64,000 bases of DNA from Amylostereum areolatum (taxonomy: Eukaryota; Basidiomycota; Agaricomycetes; Russulales; Stereaceae), in assembly GCA_012932865.1 (NCBI GenBank), contig SAXG01000082.1:107209-171208 (forward strand), read 5' to 3'. Numbering within the stretch: the first letter of the stretch is position 1; each line of letters opens with the position of its first letter. The notes beneath the pieces were generated by a model, which was not told the origin of the DNA, ran no database searches, and worked only from the letters and a program-made list of their open reading frames with translations. Below, piece after piece: positions 12,130-23,425 of the stretch. The translations under genes were made by a program, and so were the position numbers.

Positions 12130-14042
12130 ATGCAATCTAACAACGCCAGTAGTGAACTGCCCAGCCAGCACAACGCGCCCGACGGGCTGTCCGCAGGAGT
12201 AGCGACGTCGCCGACCAACACGTCCACGCCCTCAGCGAGCACCGAGAAGGGAGTCCGCAGTGCAGAGGACCGCGTAGTGGAAGGAAAAGAGGGCGTAACA
12301 GAAAACACCCTGGTGCGTAGTTGTGATGACCATCTGGCTCAACAGATTGTCTAACGTTTTGCAGCACGTTTCCCCGGCATTGAAATCCGCCGGGCTCGAC
12401 GACAGTAGCACCACTCCTCCCTTTCTCCTTCAGGTTGAGGAGCCTCAGCGAGCCACTGAAACCCCCTCAGCATCCCAAGTCCCCATGATCTTTTTCAACG
12501 ATGCCCAGCACCCGACTGAAGGCCGTGACGTCGCCGCACCAGCGCCGGGAGCGACCCCCCCACCCTCCGACAAGAATGAGCCAGCTGCCTCTCCGTTAAT
12601 GCCCGGCAACAGCCTGTCTCCGACGGCTAGCACATTGCAGGCGACCAGCGCCCATCCGCAGAGCTGAGACTGGCGATCGGGCTTGCATCGGACGAGCATG
12701 ACGACATGGCGGACCGCAAAATGCAGCGCACCTACGACCTGCGCCCCGGCTGGTCAATTCCCGCGGCGGACATAGCCTGGCTTGTGCGCAGACTGGGCTG
12801 GCCTCGCCGTGAATGCCTCGCGGCACTGATCGCGCTCCGCCTCCGCGAAGCCCTTGACACACTGCCCCCAGTGACCGAAGTCAGAGAAAATAACACACAT
12901 ATGCACGGCGCATATAGCATCGTTGTAAGTGATTTTTACCTTGGCTTTTATTGATTGACGTGACCTCTCTCGATGCCCGCAGAATCAATACCGGATATGC
13001 GTGCAAGAAGCCATTGGAACTTCCCTATCGGTGGATGAGGTAGAGGTCTCCCCCAAAATGTTGGCTGCATCTAGGCTGGGGGAATTCGCGACGATTGTGT
13101 GGAAAATGTGGAGCGCGGGATCTCCCACCGATCCCCAAATCATGGTCATGGTCCCCGAGGTCGACGCCGTGGGCGTTCCCCGCGGTTCACCTCAGGTCCG
13201 CGCCGTCAGCATCCCAACCTCGCGGCAGGACAAGGAGACTGGCGCTGCCGTCTCTGCGCTCGCCCCCCTCGGGGTGTACGCCAACGCGGCGCTTTTGCAA
13301 AACACCGAGTTGTACCGTGCGGGATGGTCGGCGTGGTGGGAGGAAGGAGGTGAACTTTCCCTCATAAACAATATCAGGAGCGACACTAACTTCAAGTACT
13401 ACCATGGCAGCGTCTCCGTTGGCAGTCATCCCGTCGCGGGAAGACCTCCTCCGCATGGCACTCGCGCTCCCGGTCGAGCAACTCACCTTCATTCGGCTCG
13501 AAGAAGGACAGGACCCGCAGGCAATGCCGAGCCCGCACACGAACCCGGTTGGCATCCTCCGGACAAATGGGAAGGGGAAGAAGCGAGCGCGTGACGACAT
13601 GGAGAGCCTGGAGGATGCTGCCGGCCCGTCGCGTCCACCCGTCGCCCATTCGAGAGACACGGACGATGTTCTTCAAGAGGCTGAAGCTCCCCGTGGTCGC
13701 TTCCGAGACGAGCAAGGCCACGTCCGCTCGAGCCGGGTACGTTCTCTTTCTCGAGGACCCGCATCGTCGCGAGGAGAAACACCGGCGGCTTCGAGGGAAT
13801 CGTCGCCTCAGCGTGGCCGCTCAACATCTCGGGGGCCAGCGAGGAAGAAGGCGAAGAAAAATGGTGCGGCGCATGTCATGACGAAGCAGGGGGATCTGAG
13901 AGAGGTAGGCTGACCACCCACAACGCTTGGCGACTCTTCTGACACTTTTTTCCCAGCATGACCGATGTATGGGATGCAGACAAGATAATCTGGCATGCTT
14001 CGTCGGTGGAAAATCCCTGAACAGCGTCAAGAGTTGCGTCTC
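12130..14042 (+). pseudogene. 5' half of a host gene for a Zn2Cys6-type protein, split by retrotransposons
   Basis: ATG 12130 begins a Ser/Thr/Pro-rich exon (to 12312), then a 52-nt intron and an exon from 12365. The join to the next frame near 12525-12640 is unclear: either a 116-nt intron or a frameshift. Clean introns follow at 12925-12982, 13350-13410 (with CACTAAC branch site) and 13905-13956. Recognisable blocks are RKMQRTYDLRPGWS, RRECLAALIALRLREAL, SREDLLRMALALPVEQL and a Ser/Arg-rich stretch. The last exon (13957-14042) holds four cysteines, C-x2-C-x6-C-x12-C, and is cut two bases into a codon by element 1. The remaining two cysteines and the rest of the gene lie at 21568-21783 (inverted) and 29307 onward. 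The protein looks like an agaricomycete transposon-type nuclear protein; its function is unknown. Confidence 0.6.
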
Positions 14043-14500
14043 TGTCAGCAACGACTAGTGCGACAGCACCAAGTTACGACACAGCTGACTAGAAGATGAG
14101 GACGACAGAGGGGAGCCGATCAGACACGGCGACAGACAAGGGAAAGCAAGCAAAGTCGGTAGAATTGACTAGCTCGAGATAAGGAATATGTACAGCGAGA
14201 GCGAGCCTTATATACACAAGAGGAGAGAGACTTAGGTAAGCAACCAATACACGGCGATCAGTAAGCAGACCAAGTATAAGTAAGCAGTCATATGTAAAAG
14301 AGCACAGCATGAGTCAGTATCGTACAGCATGAGTCAAGAGAAAGGAGTCAGACCCGGACCGAGATGAGTCACGTGGGTCCGGGCGGGATATAGATGAGCC
14401 GGGTCCGGGCCAAGGTGGAGCCGGACCGGTGATAAGTCGATAAGTCCTAAAGCGTGTAACCGATGTAAAGTAAAAAGAAAATTATAGACCGTTCATGACA
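14043..14500 (-). repeat. LTR A (3' LTR of element 1)
   Basis: 458 bp, from TGTCAGCAACG to TTCATGACA on the plus strand. Diagnostic bases: GCAGTCATATG near 14285 and AAGTCGATAAG near 14435, both shared with LTR D and not with LTR B. Confidence 0.95.
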
Positions 14501-14535
14501 TCACCCCTTCCTTAGATTCGACGTCCTCGTCGTAA

Positions 14536-17500
14536 TCAGATCCAGTTTCTTCCTCCGACAGGAAGTTTCCAACGATTAAGGCGTGCAGGTTTCGGGGCAC
14601 CCGGATGTTCACGGTGGAAGTCGTCAATGCGTTTCTTGGCATTCTGGAGATTGGTGAGAGGCTCCCAAGTATTGTCATTGTCTGGGTAGCCTTTCCATTT
14701 GACGAGGTACTTGAAGCCGCGACCAACCTTCTTGGAGTCTATAATCTTTTCGACCTCATAGACTTCCTCTCCTTGGACTAACTCTGGCGGTGGAGGTGTA
14801 GGTGCTTTCTGATTGTCAAAGGCGGGACCGTTGTGTGGAGATAGGAGGGACTCGTTGAAGACCGGATGTTTTCGTGACCAGGATGTAGGGAGGCGAAGCT
14901 TGTAAGCCGATGCTCCGACTTTCTCCAGGATTTCGAAAGGACCAAAGCGCTTGTCATCTAGCTTTTGCATAGGACGTGCCGTTTTGATTACGGTTTGGCC
15001 ATCTCTGGTCTTGGCTTCCAGCCAGACGAAGTCGCCAATTTTGTAATCTATTGGTTCGTCCTTCTTGCGATCGTAAAAGCGCTTTTGATCGTCCTGTGCT
15101 GCCTTTAGCGCAGAGCGGGCTTCCTCATAGATGTCTCGCATGCGTTGTGCAAACTCGTTCGCCGATGGGTTGTCTGTTTCACGTCGAGGGTTTGTCCCCA
15201 GGTAGAGTTCCCGACCATAGTTGGCAAAGTTGGGAGACATCCCAATCGAACTATGGACCATGTTGTTGAGCGCAGTCATGGCAAGTGGGAGGTAACGTGT
15301 CCAATTGTCCTGTCGTTGATTGACGAAGATGCGAAGGTAGTTTTCCATGGTCATGTTGGAGCGTTCGGTCTGTCCGTCCGTCTGAGGGTGATACGCCGTG
15401 GACGGGTTCCCTTCAATGCCTAACAGTTGGAACAATGCCGTGGTGAATTTGGAGACAAACACGCTGCCACGGTCGCTGACGATCTTTCTAGGAATTCCAT
15501 GATGGGGGACCACCTCGCGTAGGTACTCGAAGGCGAGTTCGTCCTCCGTTAGGTCTTTGGTCGTGGCCCAGAATACAACCTGCTTGGTACCCATGCAGTT
15601 CACATTGCAGATGGCGTCTTTTCCATCCGAGACTGGGAGCGGCATGACAAAGTCGATGGATACATGCTCCCAAGGCGCTTGTGGCGGGTCATGTGGGTGG
15701 AGTGGAGCGGCAATGCGATCATGTCTAATCTTGGTACGTTGGCAGGTCTCACATCCTTCAACATATTTCCGGACATCGTCTCTAATGGCAGGCCACCAGT
15801 AGTTGCGCGTGATGAGCTCATGGGTCTTGTATCGTCCTGGATGACCGACAAGCGGGCCGTCATGATGAGCTTGGATGATGTCTGCACGGAGTCCTTTGTC
15901 TCTTGGGACATAGAGTCTGTGTTGCCAGGTGATCGTTCCATCTGCGTGTTCCAGCCATCCCTTCACTTTGAGTGCTAAGGCGCGTTCTACTGCATGGTCT
16001 CGGAGTAAGGTAGCCTCCTGAATCCGCTCAATGAAGACATTGTCAGGTCCATTGGTTATAATTCCTGCATGGTTGAGGGCGCGAAAGAGTTCTGGTTTCA
16101 GGAGGACAATGTTTTCATTGTCTTTCTCCCCCTTCTCAAGGCCCGCTAGTCGGGAAATAGCATCGGGTTTACCCATTGTTTTGCCAGGCTTGTGGAGTAG
16201 CGTACAATGATACTCTTGTAGCTCCGTTAACCATCGTGCTTGTCTCCGATTTAGCTTCTGCGCCTTGCGGAAGTACGTGAGATTGCGATGATCCGACCAG
16301 ATTTCAAACTCCTGTCGTGCTCCCATGAGGTATTGTCTCCATTCCTCTAGCGCCGTCATGATAGCCAGTAATTCCTTGTCATAAATCTCATAGTTCCTCT
16401 CAGCTTCGCTGAGGGACTTTGAGAGGAAGGCGACCGGGTGCCATTTGCCATTGTCCTGTTGTTGCGAAAGTACCTGCGCCCGTGGCATAGTCAGAGGAGT
16501 CCGCCTCGACACGGAACTGCCCATCGTCTGTAGGGATTGCTAGAACTGGCTGCGATGTTATACGTCGCTTGAGTTCCTCAAAAGCCTCCTGCTGTGGGAG
16601 TGTCCCAGGACCCATTCCGTCTTCCCAGTGAGTTTAGTCATTGGGTGAGCAATGCCGCTGAAGTCCTTTGATAAAGCGACGGTAGAAGTTGCAAAAGCCC
16701 AAAAACGATTGGAAGTTGTTTCTTCGTTTTGGGGGCTGGCCAATTGGTGATTGCCGCGACCTTTGCTGGATCCATGCGAACCCTTCCTCCGCCGACAATC
16801 ATGCCCAGGTATTCGATTTCTGCCTTCTCAAACTCGCACTTTTCTGGCTTTAGATAGAGTTTGTTTTCTCGCAGGATCCGAAGGACCTCCTTGACTATCC
16901 GACGATGTTCTTCTAGCGTATGTGTGAAGATGAGGATGTCGTCCAAATAGACGACCACGACTCCTTGGTGGATCAAGTCTTTGAACAGGTCATTCATCAT
17001 GGCTTGGAACGTAGACGGGGAGTTGGTGAGTCCAAAGAACATGACCGTAGGCTCGTAGAGACCTTTGTTCGTGCGGAACGCAGCTTTCCATTCGTCCCCT
17101 TCTTTAATCCGAACATTGTTGTATCCCCCATCGGACATCGAGCTTGGTAAAGTGCCGTGCTCCCTTAAGCTTGTCAACCAACTCTTGGATGAGCGGGAGC
17201 GGGTAACGGTTCTTTATTGTCATCTCATTGAGCTTTCGATAGTCCTGCACAGGACGTAGCGAGCCGTCTTTTTTCTTGATGAAGAAGAATGGGGAGGCCA
17301 TGGGTGATTTGGACGGTTGGATCCGGCCAGATCTCAGGTTCTCTTCCAAAAAGGCGTCCAGTTGCTTCTGCTCGTCCAATGTGAGGGGGTAAACTTTGCA
17401 ATCGACCGGTTTGAAGTTAGGAGTGAGCTCAATGGCGTGGTCCCATGGGCGTCGCTCAGGGAGCTTGTCGAAGTCGTCTTTGTCAAAGATGTCCTTGAAT

Positions 17501-18681
17501 TCGTGGTACGCCGTTGGGACTCGCTCAGAGAAGGTCTGTTCCTTTTTCTTCGCGTGCTCTTCAATTGCAATGTCCGATGCATGGGTCCGGATGTGGTATG
17601 TCGCTTTGTAGCCATCCCAGTCGAAAGCAAACAGCTGCTCGTCCTTTTCCATGTGGACTGGCTCTTCCTCCTCCTCTTCATCATCATCGATATTGAGGAG
17701 GGGAGGGGGACGAGAGCAGCTGATAGGGCATCGGTCGAATTCAATTGACCCGGATTTCCAGTCGATGTGAGGGTTGTGCTTCTTTAGCCACTCATGTCCA
17801 ATGAAAAGGTCCGTATCTCCTAGATTGGAGACCGCCAGGTCAATGTTTTCTTCATGGTCTTGAATATTTAGGCGAAGTGTGACATATTCCGTGATGGGAC
17901 CTCCTGTGTTGAGAGTGCCGTCTGCATTTCGTACTGGGATTGGGCGAGCAGTCCGTCGCGTGGGGATGTGATTTTCCTGTACAAACTTCGTGTTGATACA
18001 CGAGCCAGTGCAACCACTGTCCAGGAGTGCGAGAGCTTTGACAATGCGCTTGGAATCTACCACCAGTTGTGTGGGAATGACCGTTTGTTCCTTGGCGCTG
18101 GAGGAGCGTATGAACTGCATAGGAGTGGCGAGCTCTAGTAGAGCTTGACATGCTAACTCGTCTCCCATGCCAGTTATTTCCTTGATGGCTTCATAAGTAG
18201 CCTCGTCACGGCGTCGGTGGTGTGTCCAGATGCGAAGGATTGCAATCGCACTTTCGGGTTTGTCTTCCCTTAAGCGACGAAGCGTCCATTGAGCCGTTCC
18301 AGGTGCCATATAACATGATTTGGGCGCCGTGCCCCTTCCATCGCACGGCGTTGTCCCTGACTTCACAGGGTCCATATCCAAAACCGAGTCCGTATCCAAA
18401 ACCGTATCCAAAACTGAAGCCGAAACCGATGCCGTATCCAAAGCCGAAGGCTCACAAATCGAAGCCTGAGTATCTAAAATAACAACGGGACGCGTGCCCG
18501 TACCGATAGAGTCCGTAAGAGAAGTCATAATGGGGATATCCCCCGTAGTAGTACAGTCCGAATCAACCATGCGCATATGTAAACGAGAACCAGGCCACCG
18601 TGGCGCAACAAAACCAGACGAGCGAGAAACAGAAACTTGGGCTTCAGATGCCGTGTACATCGTCAGCCCCCTCAAAAACCC
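14536..18681 (-). pseudogene. pol: pol of element 1: protease, RT, RNase H, integrase, chromodomain (frameshifted)
   Basis: The frame opens at the gag stop through a GGGTTTT slip site (18675-18681), or at ATG 18660. In order it has an aspartic protease (LLDSGCTGSC), reverse transcriptase (VVVYLDDILIF), RNase H, a zinc-binding integrase N-terminus (HHDGPLVGHPG ... CETCQRTK), DDE integrase motifs (IVSDRGSVFVSKF, TAYHPQTDGQTERS) and a chromodomain (KYLVKWKGYPDNDNTWEP). Compared with element 2 it has extra single bases at about 17125, 16715 and 16605-16612 that break the RT/RNase H part, and one near 14563 that changes the last 15 residues. The integrase half is open over 662 codons. The indels are one base each, several in homopolymers. 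Confidence 0.9.
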
Positions 18682-19929
18682 TCCTTCTTCTCCTCCCCCT
18701 TCGGCTGAGCTTGAAGCGCGTCCATCACGCTTTTCCGATCTTCGGCCGACAGGCTCCTAGCCCAGGCAGTGGGTGTCTCGAACGTCTGTGCTCGAGCCTC
18801 CCGCTTTGGTGGTTCCGTGTACCGGTCCCTCCCCCACATGTCTCGGATGTTCTTCACGTCCACCCTGCAGTCCCGCACCTGGTGGCCATTCTGTCCGCAG
18901 CGGAAGCATCGCCCCTTGATGTCGACACGGTTGACGTCCATCGGCTGACCTTTGCCACCATGCACCGTGCCGGTTCCATCGCGGCGCCATGGGACCTGCC
19001 CCCCTTGTTGCCCATTGGACGATCCTTGTCCTTTGGGTTTTTGGTTCTGCACGGGTCCACTGCGCTGGGTCTTAAGGTCCTCCCGCTCCTGTCGCAGACC
19101 GTCGATCAGGATGATGCGCTCTTTGAGGTCCTCATATTTCTGAGGAACGTGGCCGCTGTCGTAGATGGAGTCGATGGTCCGATAGTAGACGTTGTGTTTG
19201 AGCAGCTGCATGAGGTGGATAGGGTCCTGCGCCGTGGAGTATCCTGCCTTCCTTGCGAGTTGCTCGAACTTGGCGAAGTATTCATGGGCAGTGGTACCCT
19301 TCGTCTGTTTGAACCCGTCCAGTTCGACTGCGGCACGGTGCTGCTCATTGACGTCGGTGAAGGCCCCTTTGAGTGCTTTGTGGAAGTCCACCCAGGCGAC
19401 CATGGCTCCATTGGCCAAGTGTGCATCCTCATACTCGGCCTTCCAGGTGCGTGCTGCCTCCCCCGTCATGTAGGTGAGAATGAAGAGGACTTTGTCCTTG
19501 TCCGTCACGAGGTCATCCTCAGCGGCTCGCATGTATTCCTCGCACGACCGCATCCAGTCATTGAAGTCCTCTCGTTTCCCAGAGAAGCCTTCAGGAGTTT
19601 TTGCGTGGACTTTCTTTCGGGGGGGTCTGGCGGCGGCGGCGGCTGGGGCACTAACAGTGACCGCAGGGGGGGTTGACGGTGATGGGGGGGGCCGTGACGT
19701 TGACGGTGGGGGGTGGCAGGTTGAGGGCAGCAACAAGCACGGCAGGGATGGCGACCCATCGGCCATTTACTTCCATGAGCCAGGCATTGTCGGTGCCGTT
19801 ATTCATGTGTTGGATGGGAGAGCCAGTTTGGCCGATGACGATGTTCCATGTTCCACCGATTTCGGTGCAGTTGGTAAGTTCGGCGGGGAGAGGGGGTTGA
19901 GGGTCGGTGCGGATCCACTGGGCAGCCAT
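18672..19929 (-). pseudogene. gag: gag of element 1 (one homopolymer frameshift)
   Basis: Encodes a retrotransposon Gag with a capsid-like helical region and one CCHC zinc knuckle (CFRCGQNGHQVRDC), as in element 2. The frame breaks near 19673, where element 1 has seven G and element 2 has six. ATG is at 19929. The gag stop overlaps the GGGTTTT slip site leading into pol. It would form the virus-like particle and bind RNA. Confidence 0.9.
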
Positions 19930-20191
19930 GATTGGTTCGTCGAGGTCGGAGAAGTCTTCGTCGGTGACAGGCGGTAGGGCGGAGGCGGCGATGAGGTTGA
20001 AGTCGGCTTCAGTGAGGTCGTCTTGGCTTTCGTTGGCGAAGTACCAACTGATGCCACTTGTTTGGGTTGCTACGAAGGCAACTTCGACAGTGGTGTCTCC
20101 GAGTTGGACAAAGAAGTCGTTTCCTCGTTCAGTGAAGCCTAGAGGGAGGGGATATATGTAGCAGTTTTCGTCCTCAACGTCGGTGTCGGAG

Positions 20192-20638
20192 TCAGAACTG
20201 GAGTCGGAGCCGTTGAGTCCGAACGAGGGAATTGTTTATAAGTGGGTGAGGTCGATGACCTCTGGCTGGGTGAGGTCGATGACCTTCTGGCTCTGGTGTG
20301 GGGCTGGGGGTGTTGCCTGGTGTAAGGAGGCGGTGGGTGTGTCGAGTGTCCACTGGTATTTTCTCGTTGGGCGCGTAGAAGGACTTTGGGGGTTGCTCGA
20401 GTTTGTAGCGGTAGGTGACGTATGGGCAGGAGTAGACGTAGAGGTTTCCGTTTCCTTGTTCGCTTATTTTGAGGCGATAGAAGTGGATGTCTATGATGGA
20501 GTCTTCAAGTTCTTCTACGCCGAGGGCGACCTTCCAATTGTGCCAGGCCCAGGGGTCTTTAGATTCGTTGATGAGGGAGATGATAGCGTCGTGGCTGATG
20601 GGGATGAATTCTTGTACTTGCGAGCGCCAATCTTCCAT
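20192..20638 (-). pseudogene. Gag leader ORF of element 1, frameshifted before its end
   Basis: Starts at ATG 20638 (MEDWRSQVQEF) and matches the leader ORF of element 2. An extra base at about 20287 shifts the frame just before the two VIDLT motifs, so this copy reads into an unrelated tail. Confidence 0.75.
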
Positions 20639-21109
20639 GCACGAGCCCCCAGTCGAAATGGTTACTCTGTGCGGCAAGGGAAGATTTTGTCGAGGGAAGG
20701 TGGTTCTGTTATGAGATCGCAAGACGGTCTGCCTCAGTCTTCTCGACCTGTTGGCTGTCTCTTCGTCTAGGGGACACGAGCCCAAAGACTTCCTAAACCG
20801 CTTTCCTTTCGCCGCTTTTACTCGTTTCCTACACCAAAGGTGCACCTTCTACTGTCACCTCTGAGCTTTCAACTCCTGGTATTGGAGAGTCTCGAGTAGG
20901 TGTAACGTTTCGAGGAAACGTCAAGCCGGCACCGGTATACGTGCGCACGACCACAATGTCAGGGTAACGAGTCGCGTACTCTGGGGGCAACGGTCTAGGG
21001 CGGCACGGGGGAAGAACAAGGTCAGTACCAGACGGGTACTACTACTACTACGCTACAGTACGTAGGGACGGTCGTAGGGTGGTGCAAGAGTAAACAGATC
21101 TCGAGCTTA

Positions 21110-21567
21110 TGTCAGCAACGACTAGTGCGACAGCACCAAGTTACGACACAGCTGACTAGAAGATGAGGACGACAGAGGGGAGCCGATCAGACACGGCGAC
21201 AGACAAGGGAAAGCAAGCAAAGTCGGTAGAATTGACTAGCTCGAGATAAGGAATATGTACAGCGAGAGCGAGCCTTATATACACAAGAGGAGAGAGACTT
21301 AGGTAAGCAACCAATACACGGCGATCAGTAAGCAGACCAAGTATAAGTAAGCAGTCGTATGTAAAAGAGCACAGCATGAGTCAGTATCGTACAGCATGAG
21401 TCAAGAGAAAGGAGTCAGACCCGGACCGAGATGAGTCACGTGGGTCCGGGCGGGATATAGATGAGCCGGGTCCGGGCCAAGGTGGAGCCGGACCGGTGAT
21501 AAGTTGATAAGTCCTAAAGCGTGTAACCGATGTAAAGTAAAAAGAAAATTATAGACCGTTTATGACA
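21110..21567 (-). repeat. LTR B (5' LTR of element 1)
   Basis: 458 bp. It carries GCAGTCGTATG near 21355 and AAGTTGATAAG near 21503, matching LTR C rather than LTR A, plus a private T (GTTTATGACA) at its end. It contains the promoter of element 1 reading toward the minus strand, with a TATATAA box. Confidence 0.95.
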
Positions 21568-21788
21568 GACGGAGATCGTGTTCTGCGTGACCGAGGGGCG
21601 GAAGGCGCCCGGCGGCGGGCTGGGGATTTGGGCGTGGATGGTGTCGTGGCTCTAACCTCATCGTCGGAGGGTAGGGTGTCCGAGTCGATGTCGTTTTGAA
21701 GGAAGCCATACCTGCGATAGAGGCAGAGGCGGGCCTTGGTGCCCATTTGTGTGAGTGAGCATCCCCGCTTCTTCGCCCGGCAGGAGAC
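21568..21788 (-). pseudogene. Inverted 221-bp exon fragment of the split host gene
   Basis: Read on the minus strand this spacer is open throughout. After the 5-base GTCTC it continues the reading frame that was cut at 14042. It supplies C-x2-C-x6-C (TGC at 21782, 21773 and 21761 reading down), then KKRGCSLTQMGTKARLCLY and an acidic then Arg/Ser/Pro-rich tail. Its far end (GACGG on the plus strand) joins in frame to the sequence after element 2 at 29307 (...RTRSPS then RRFGTPGPSWQ). So it is host coding sequence lying backwards between the two retrotransposons. Confidence 0.85.
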
Positions 21789-22246
21789 TGTCATGAACGG
21801 TCTATAATTTTCTTTTTACTTTACATCGGTTACACGCTTTAGGACTTATCAACTTATCACCGGTCCGGCTCCACCTTGGCCCGGACCCGGCTCATCTATA
21901 TCCCGCCCGGACCCACGTGACTCATCTCGGTCCGGGTCTGACTCCTTTCTCTTGACTCATGCTGTACGATACTGACTCATGCTGTGCTCTTTTACATACG
22001 ACTGCTTACTTATACTTGGTCTGCTTACTGATCGCCGTGTATTGGTTGCTTACCTAAGTCTCTCTCCTCTTGTGTATATAAGGCTCGCTCTCGCTGTACA
22101 TATTCCTTATCTCGAGCTAGTCAATTCTACCGACTTTGCTTGCTTTCCCTTGTCTGTCGCCGTGTCTGATCGGCTCCCCTCTGTCGTCCTCATCTTCTAG
22201 TCAGCTGTGTCGTAACTTGGTGCTGTCGCACTAGTCGTTGCTGACA
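21789..22246 (+). repeat. LTR C (5' LTR of element 2)
   Basis: 458 bp, TGTCATGAACGG to GTTGCTGACA. It has CATACGACTGC near 21997 and TTATCAACTTATC near 21850, the same alleles as LTR B. It holds the TATATAA box (22075-22081). Confidence 0.95.
22075..22118 (+). promoter_or_regulatory. Core promoter and predicted transcript start in LTR C
   Basis: TATATAA at 22075-22081 is followed 28-34 bases later by CTTATCTCGAGCT. The ten bases ATCTCGAGCT (22109-22118) are the complement of the sequence just after the LTR, so a start near 22105-22110 would suit self-priming. The start site is inferred from spacing. Confidence 0.55.
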
Positions 22247-22248
22247 TA

Positions 22249-22258
22249 AGCTCGAGAT
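22249..22258 (+). other. Putative self-priming primer-binding site
   Basis: AGCTCGAGAT lies two bases after the 5' LTR. It is not complementary to an obvious tRNA 3' end, which would start TGG. It is the exact reverse complement of ATCTCGAGCT in the LTR at the predicted RNA 5' end. Tf1/sushi chromoviruses are known to prime from the 5' end of their own RNA in this way. The CTCGAG core is palindromic, which lowers the weight of the match somewhat. Confidence 0.55.
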
Positions 22259-22717
22259 CTGTTTACTCTTGCACCACCCTACGACCGTCCCTACGTACTG
22301 TAGCGTAGTAGTAGTAGTACCCGTCTGGTACTGACCTTGTTCTTCCCCCGTGCCGCCCTAGACCGTTGCCCCCAGAGTACGCGACTCGTTACCCTGACAT
22401 TGTGGTCGTGCGCACGTATACCGGTGCCGGCTTGACGTTTCCTCGAAACGTTACACCTACTCGAGACTCTCCAATACCAGGAGTTGAAAGCTCAGAGGTG
22501 ACAGTAGAAGGTGCACCTTCGGTGTAGGAAACGAGTAAAAGCGGCGAAAGGAAAGCGGTTTAGGAAGTCTTTGGGCTCGTGTCCCCTAGACGAAGAGACA
22601 GCCAACAGGTCGAGAAGACTGAGGCAGACCGTCTTGCGATCTCATAACAGAACCACCTTCCCTCGACAAAATCTTCCCTTGCCGCACAGAGTAACCATTT
22701 CGACTGGGGGCTCGTGC

Positions 22718-23119
22718 ATGGAAGATTGGCGCTCGCAAGTACAAGAATTCATCCCCATCAGCCACGACGCTATCATCTCCCTCATCAACGAATCTAAAGA
22801 CCCCTGGGCCTGGCACAATTGGAAGGTCGCCCTCGGCGTAGAAGAACTTGAAGACTCCATCATAGACATCCACTTCTATCGCCTCAAAATAAGCGAACAA
22901 GGAAACGGAAACCTCTACGTCTACTCCTGCCCATACGTCACCTACCGCTACAAACTCGAGCAACCCCCAAAGTCCTTCTACGCGCCCAACGAGAAAATAC
23001 CAGTGGACACTCGACACACCCACCGCCTCCTTACACCAGGCAACACCCCCAGCCCCACACCAGAGCCAGAGGTCATCGACCTCACCCAGCCAGAGGTCAT
23101 CGACCTCACCCACTTATAA
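22718..23119 (+). CDS. Gag leader ORF with two VIDLT SUMO-interaction-like motifs
   Basis: ATG 22718 opens 133 codons (MEDWRSQVQEFIPISHDA, then IHFYRLKISEQGNGNLY and TYRYKLEQPPKSFY). It ends with a 24-bp duplication that gives VIDLT twice, followed by a TAA at 23117. The same frame continues beyond the stop with SDSSSDSDTDVEDENCY into the gag ATG at 23426. So this is either the N-terminal part of Gag interrupted by a nonsense codon or a separate leader protein. The same TAA sequence is in element 1. VIDLT is the classic core of SUMO-interacting motifs; binding is not shown. Confidence 0.65.
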   Translation: MEDWRSQVQEFIPISHDAIISLINESKDPWAWHNWKVALGVEELEDSIIDIHFYRLKISEQGNGNLYVYSCPYVTYRYKLEQPPKSFYAPNEKIPVDTRHTHRLLTPGNTPSPTPEPEVIDLTQPEVIDLTHL

Positions 23120-23425
23120 ACAATTCCCTCGTTCGGACTCAACGGCTCCGACTCCAGTTCTGACTCCGACACCGACGTTGAGGACGAAAACTGCTACATA
23201 TATCCCCTCCCTCTAGGCTTCACTGAACGAGGAAACGACTTCTTTGTCCAACTCGGAGACACCACTGTCGAAGTTGCCTTCGTAGCAACCCAAACAAGTG
23301 GCATCAGTTGGTACTTCGCCAACGAAAGCCAAGACGACCTCACTGAAGCCGACTTCAACCTCATCGCCGCCTCCGCCCTACCGCCTGTCACCGACGAAGA
23401 CTTCTCCGACCTCGACGAACCAATC

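Larger units (their letters stand above)
14043..21567 (-). mobile_element. Ty3/gypsy chromodomain retrotransposon, element 1 (minus)
   Basis: A 7525-bp element bounded by two 458-bp LTRs that begin TG and end CA. Its coding order is gag, protease, reverse transcriptase, RNase H, integrase and chromodomain, so it is a chromovirus-type Ty3/gypsy element. It is nearly identical to element 2, which lies in opposite orientation 221 bp away. Flanking bases are GTCTC on the outside left and GACGG on the inside, so its two ends do not share a target-site repeat. Each instead pairs, as a reverse complement, with a flank of element 2. It has several one-base indels relative to element 2, in gag (about 19673 and 20287) and pol (about 17125, 16715, 16605-16612 and 14563). 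Confidence 0.95.

Noticed and set aside
18600..19676. 358-codon ORF antisense to gag in element 1 (and 23378-24754 in element 2)
   Set aside because: It is the mirror of the gag coding sequence with its zinc knuckle; codon bias of the real strand leaves the opposite one open.
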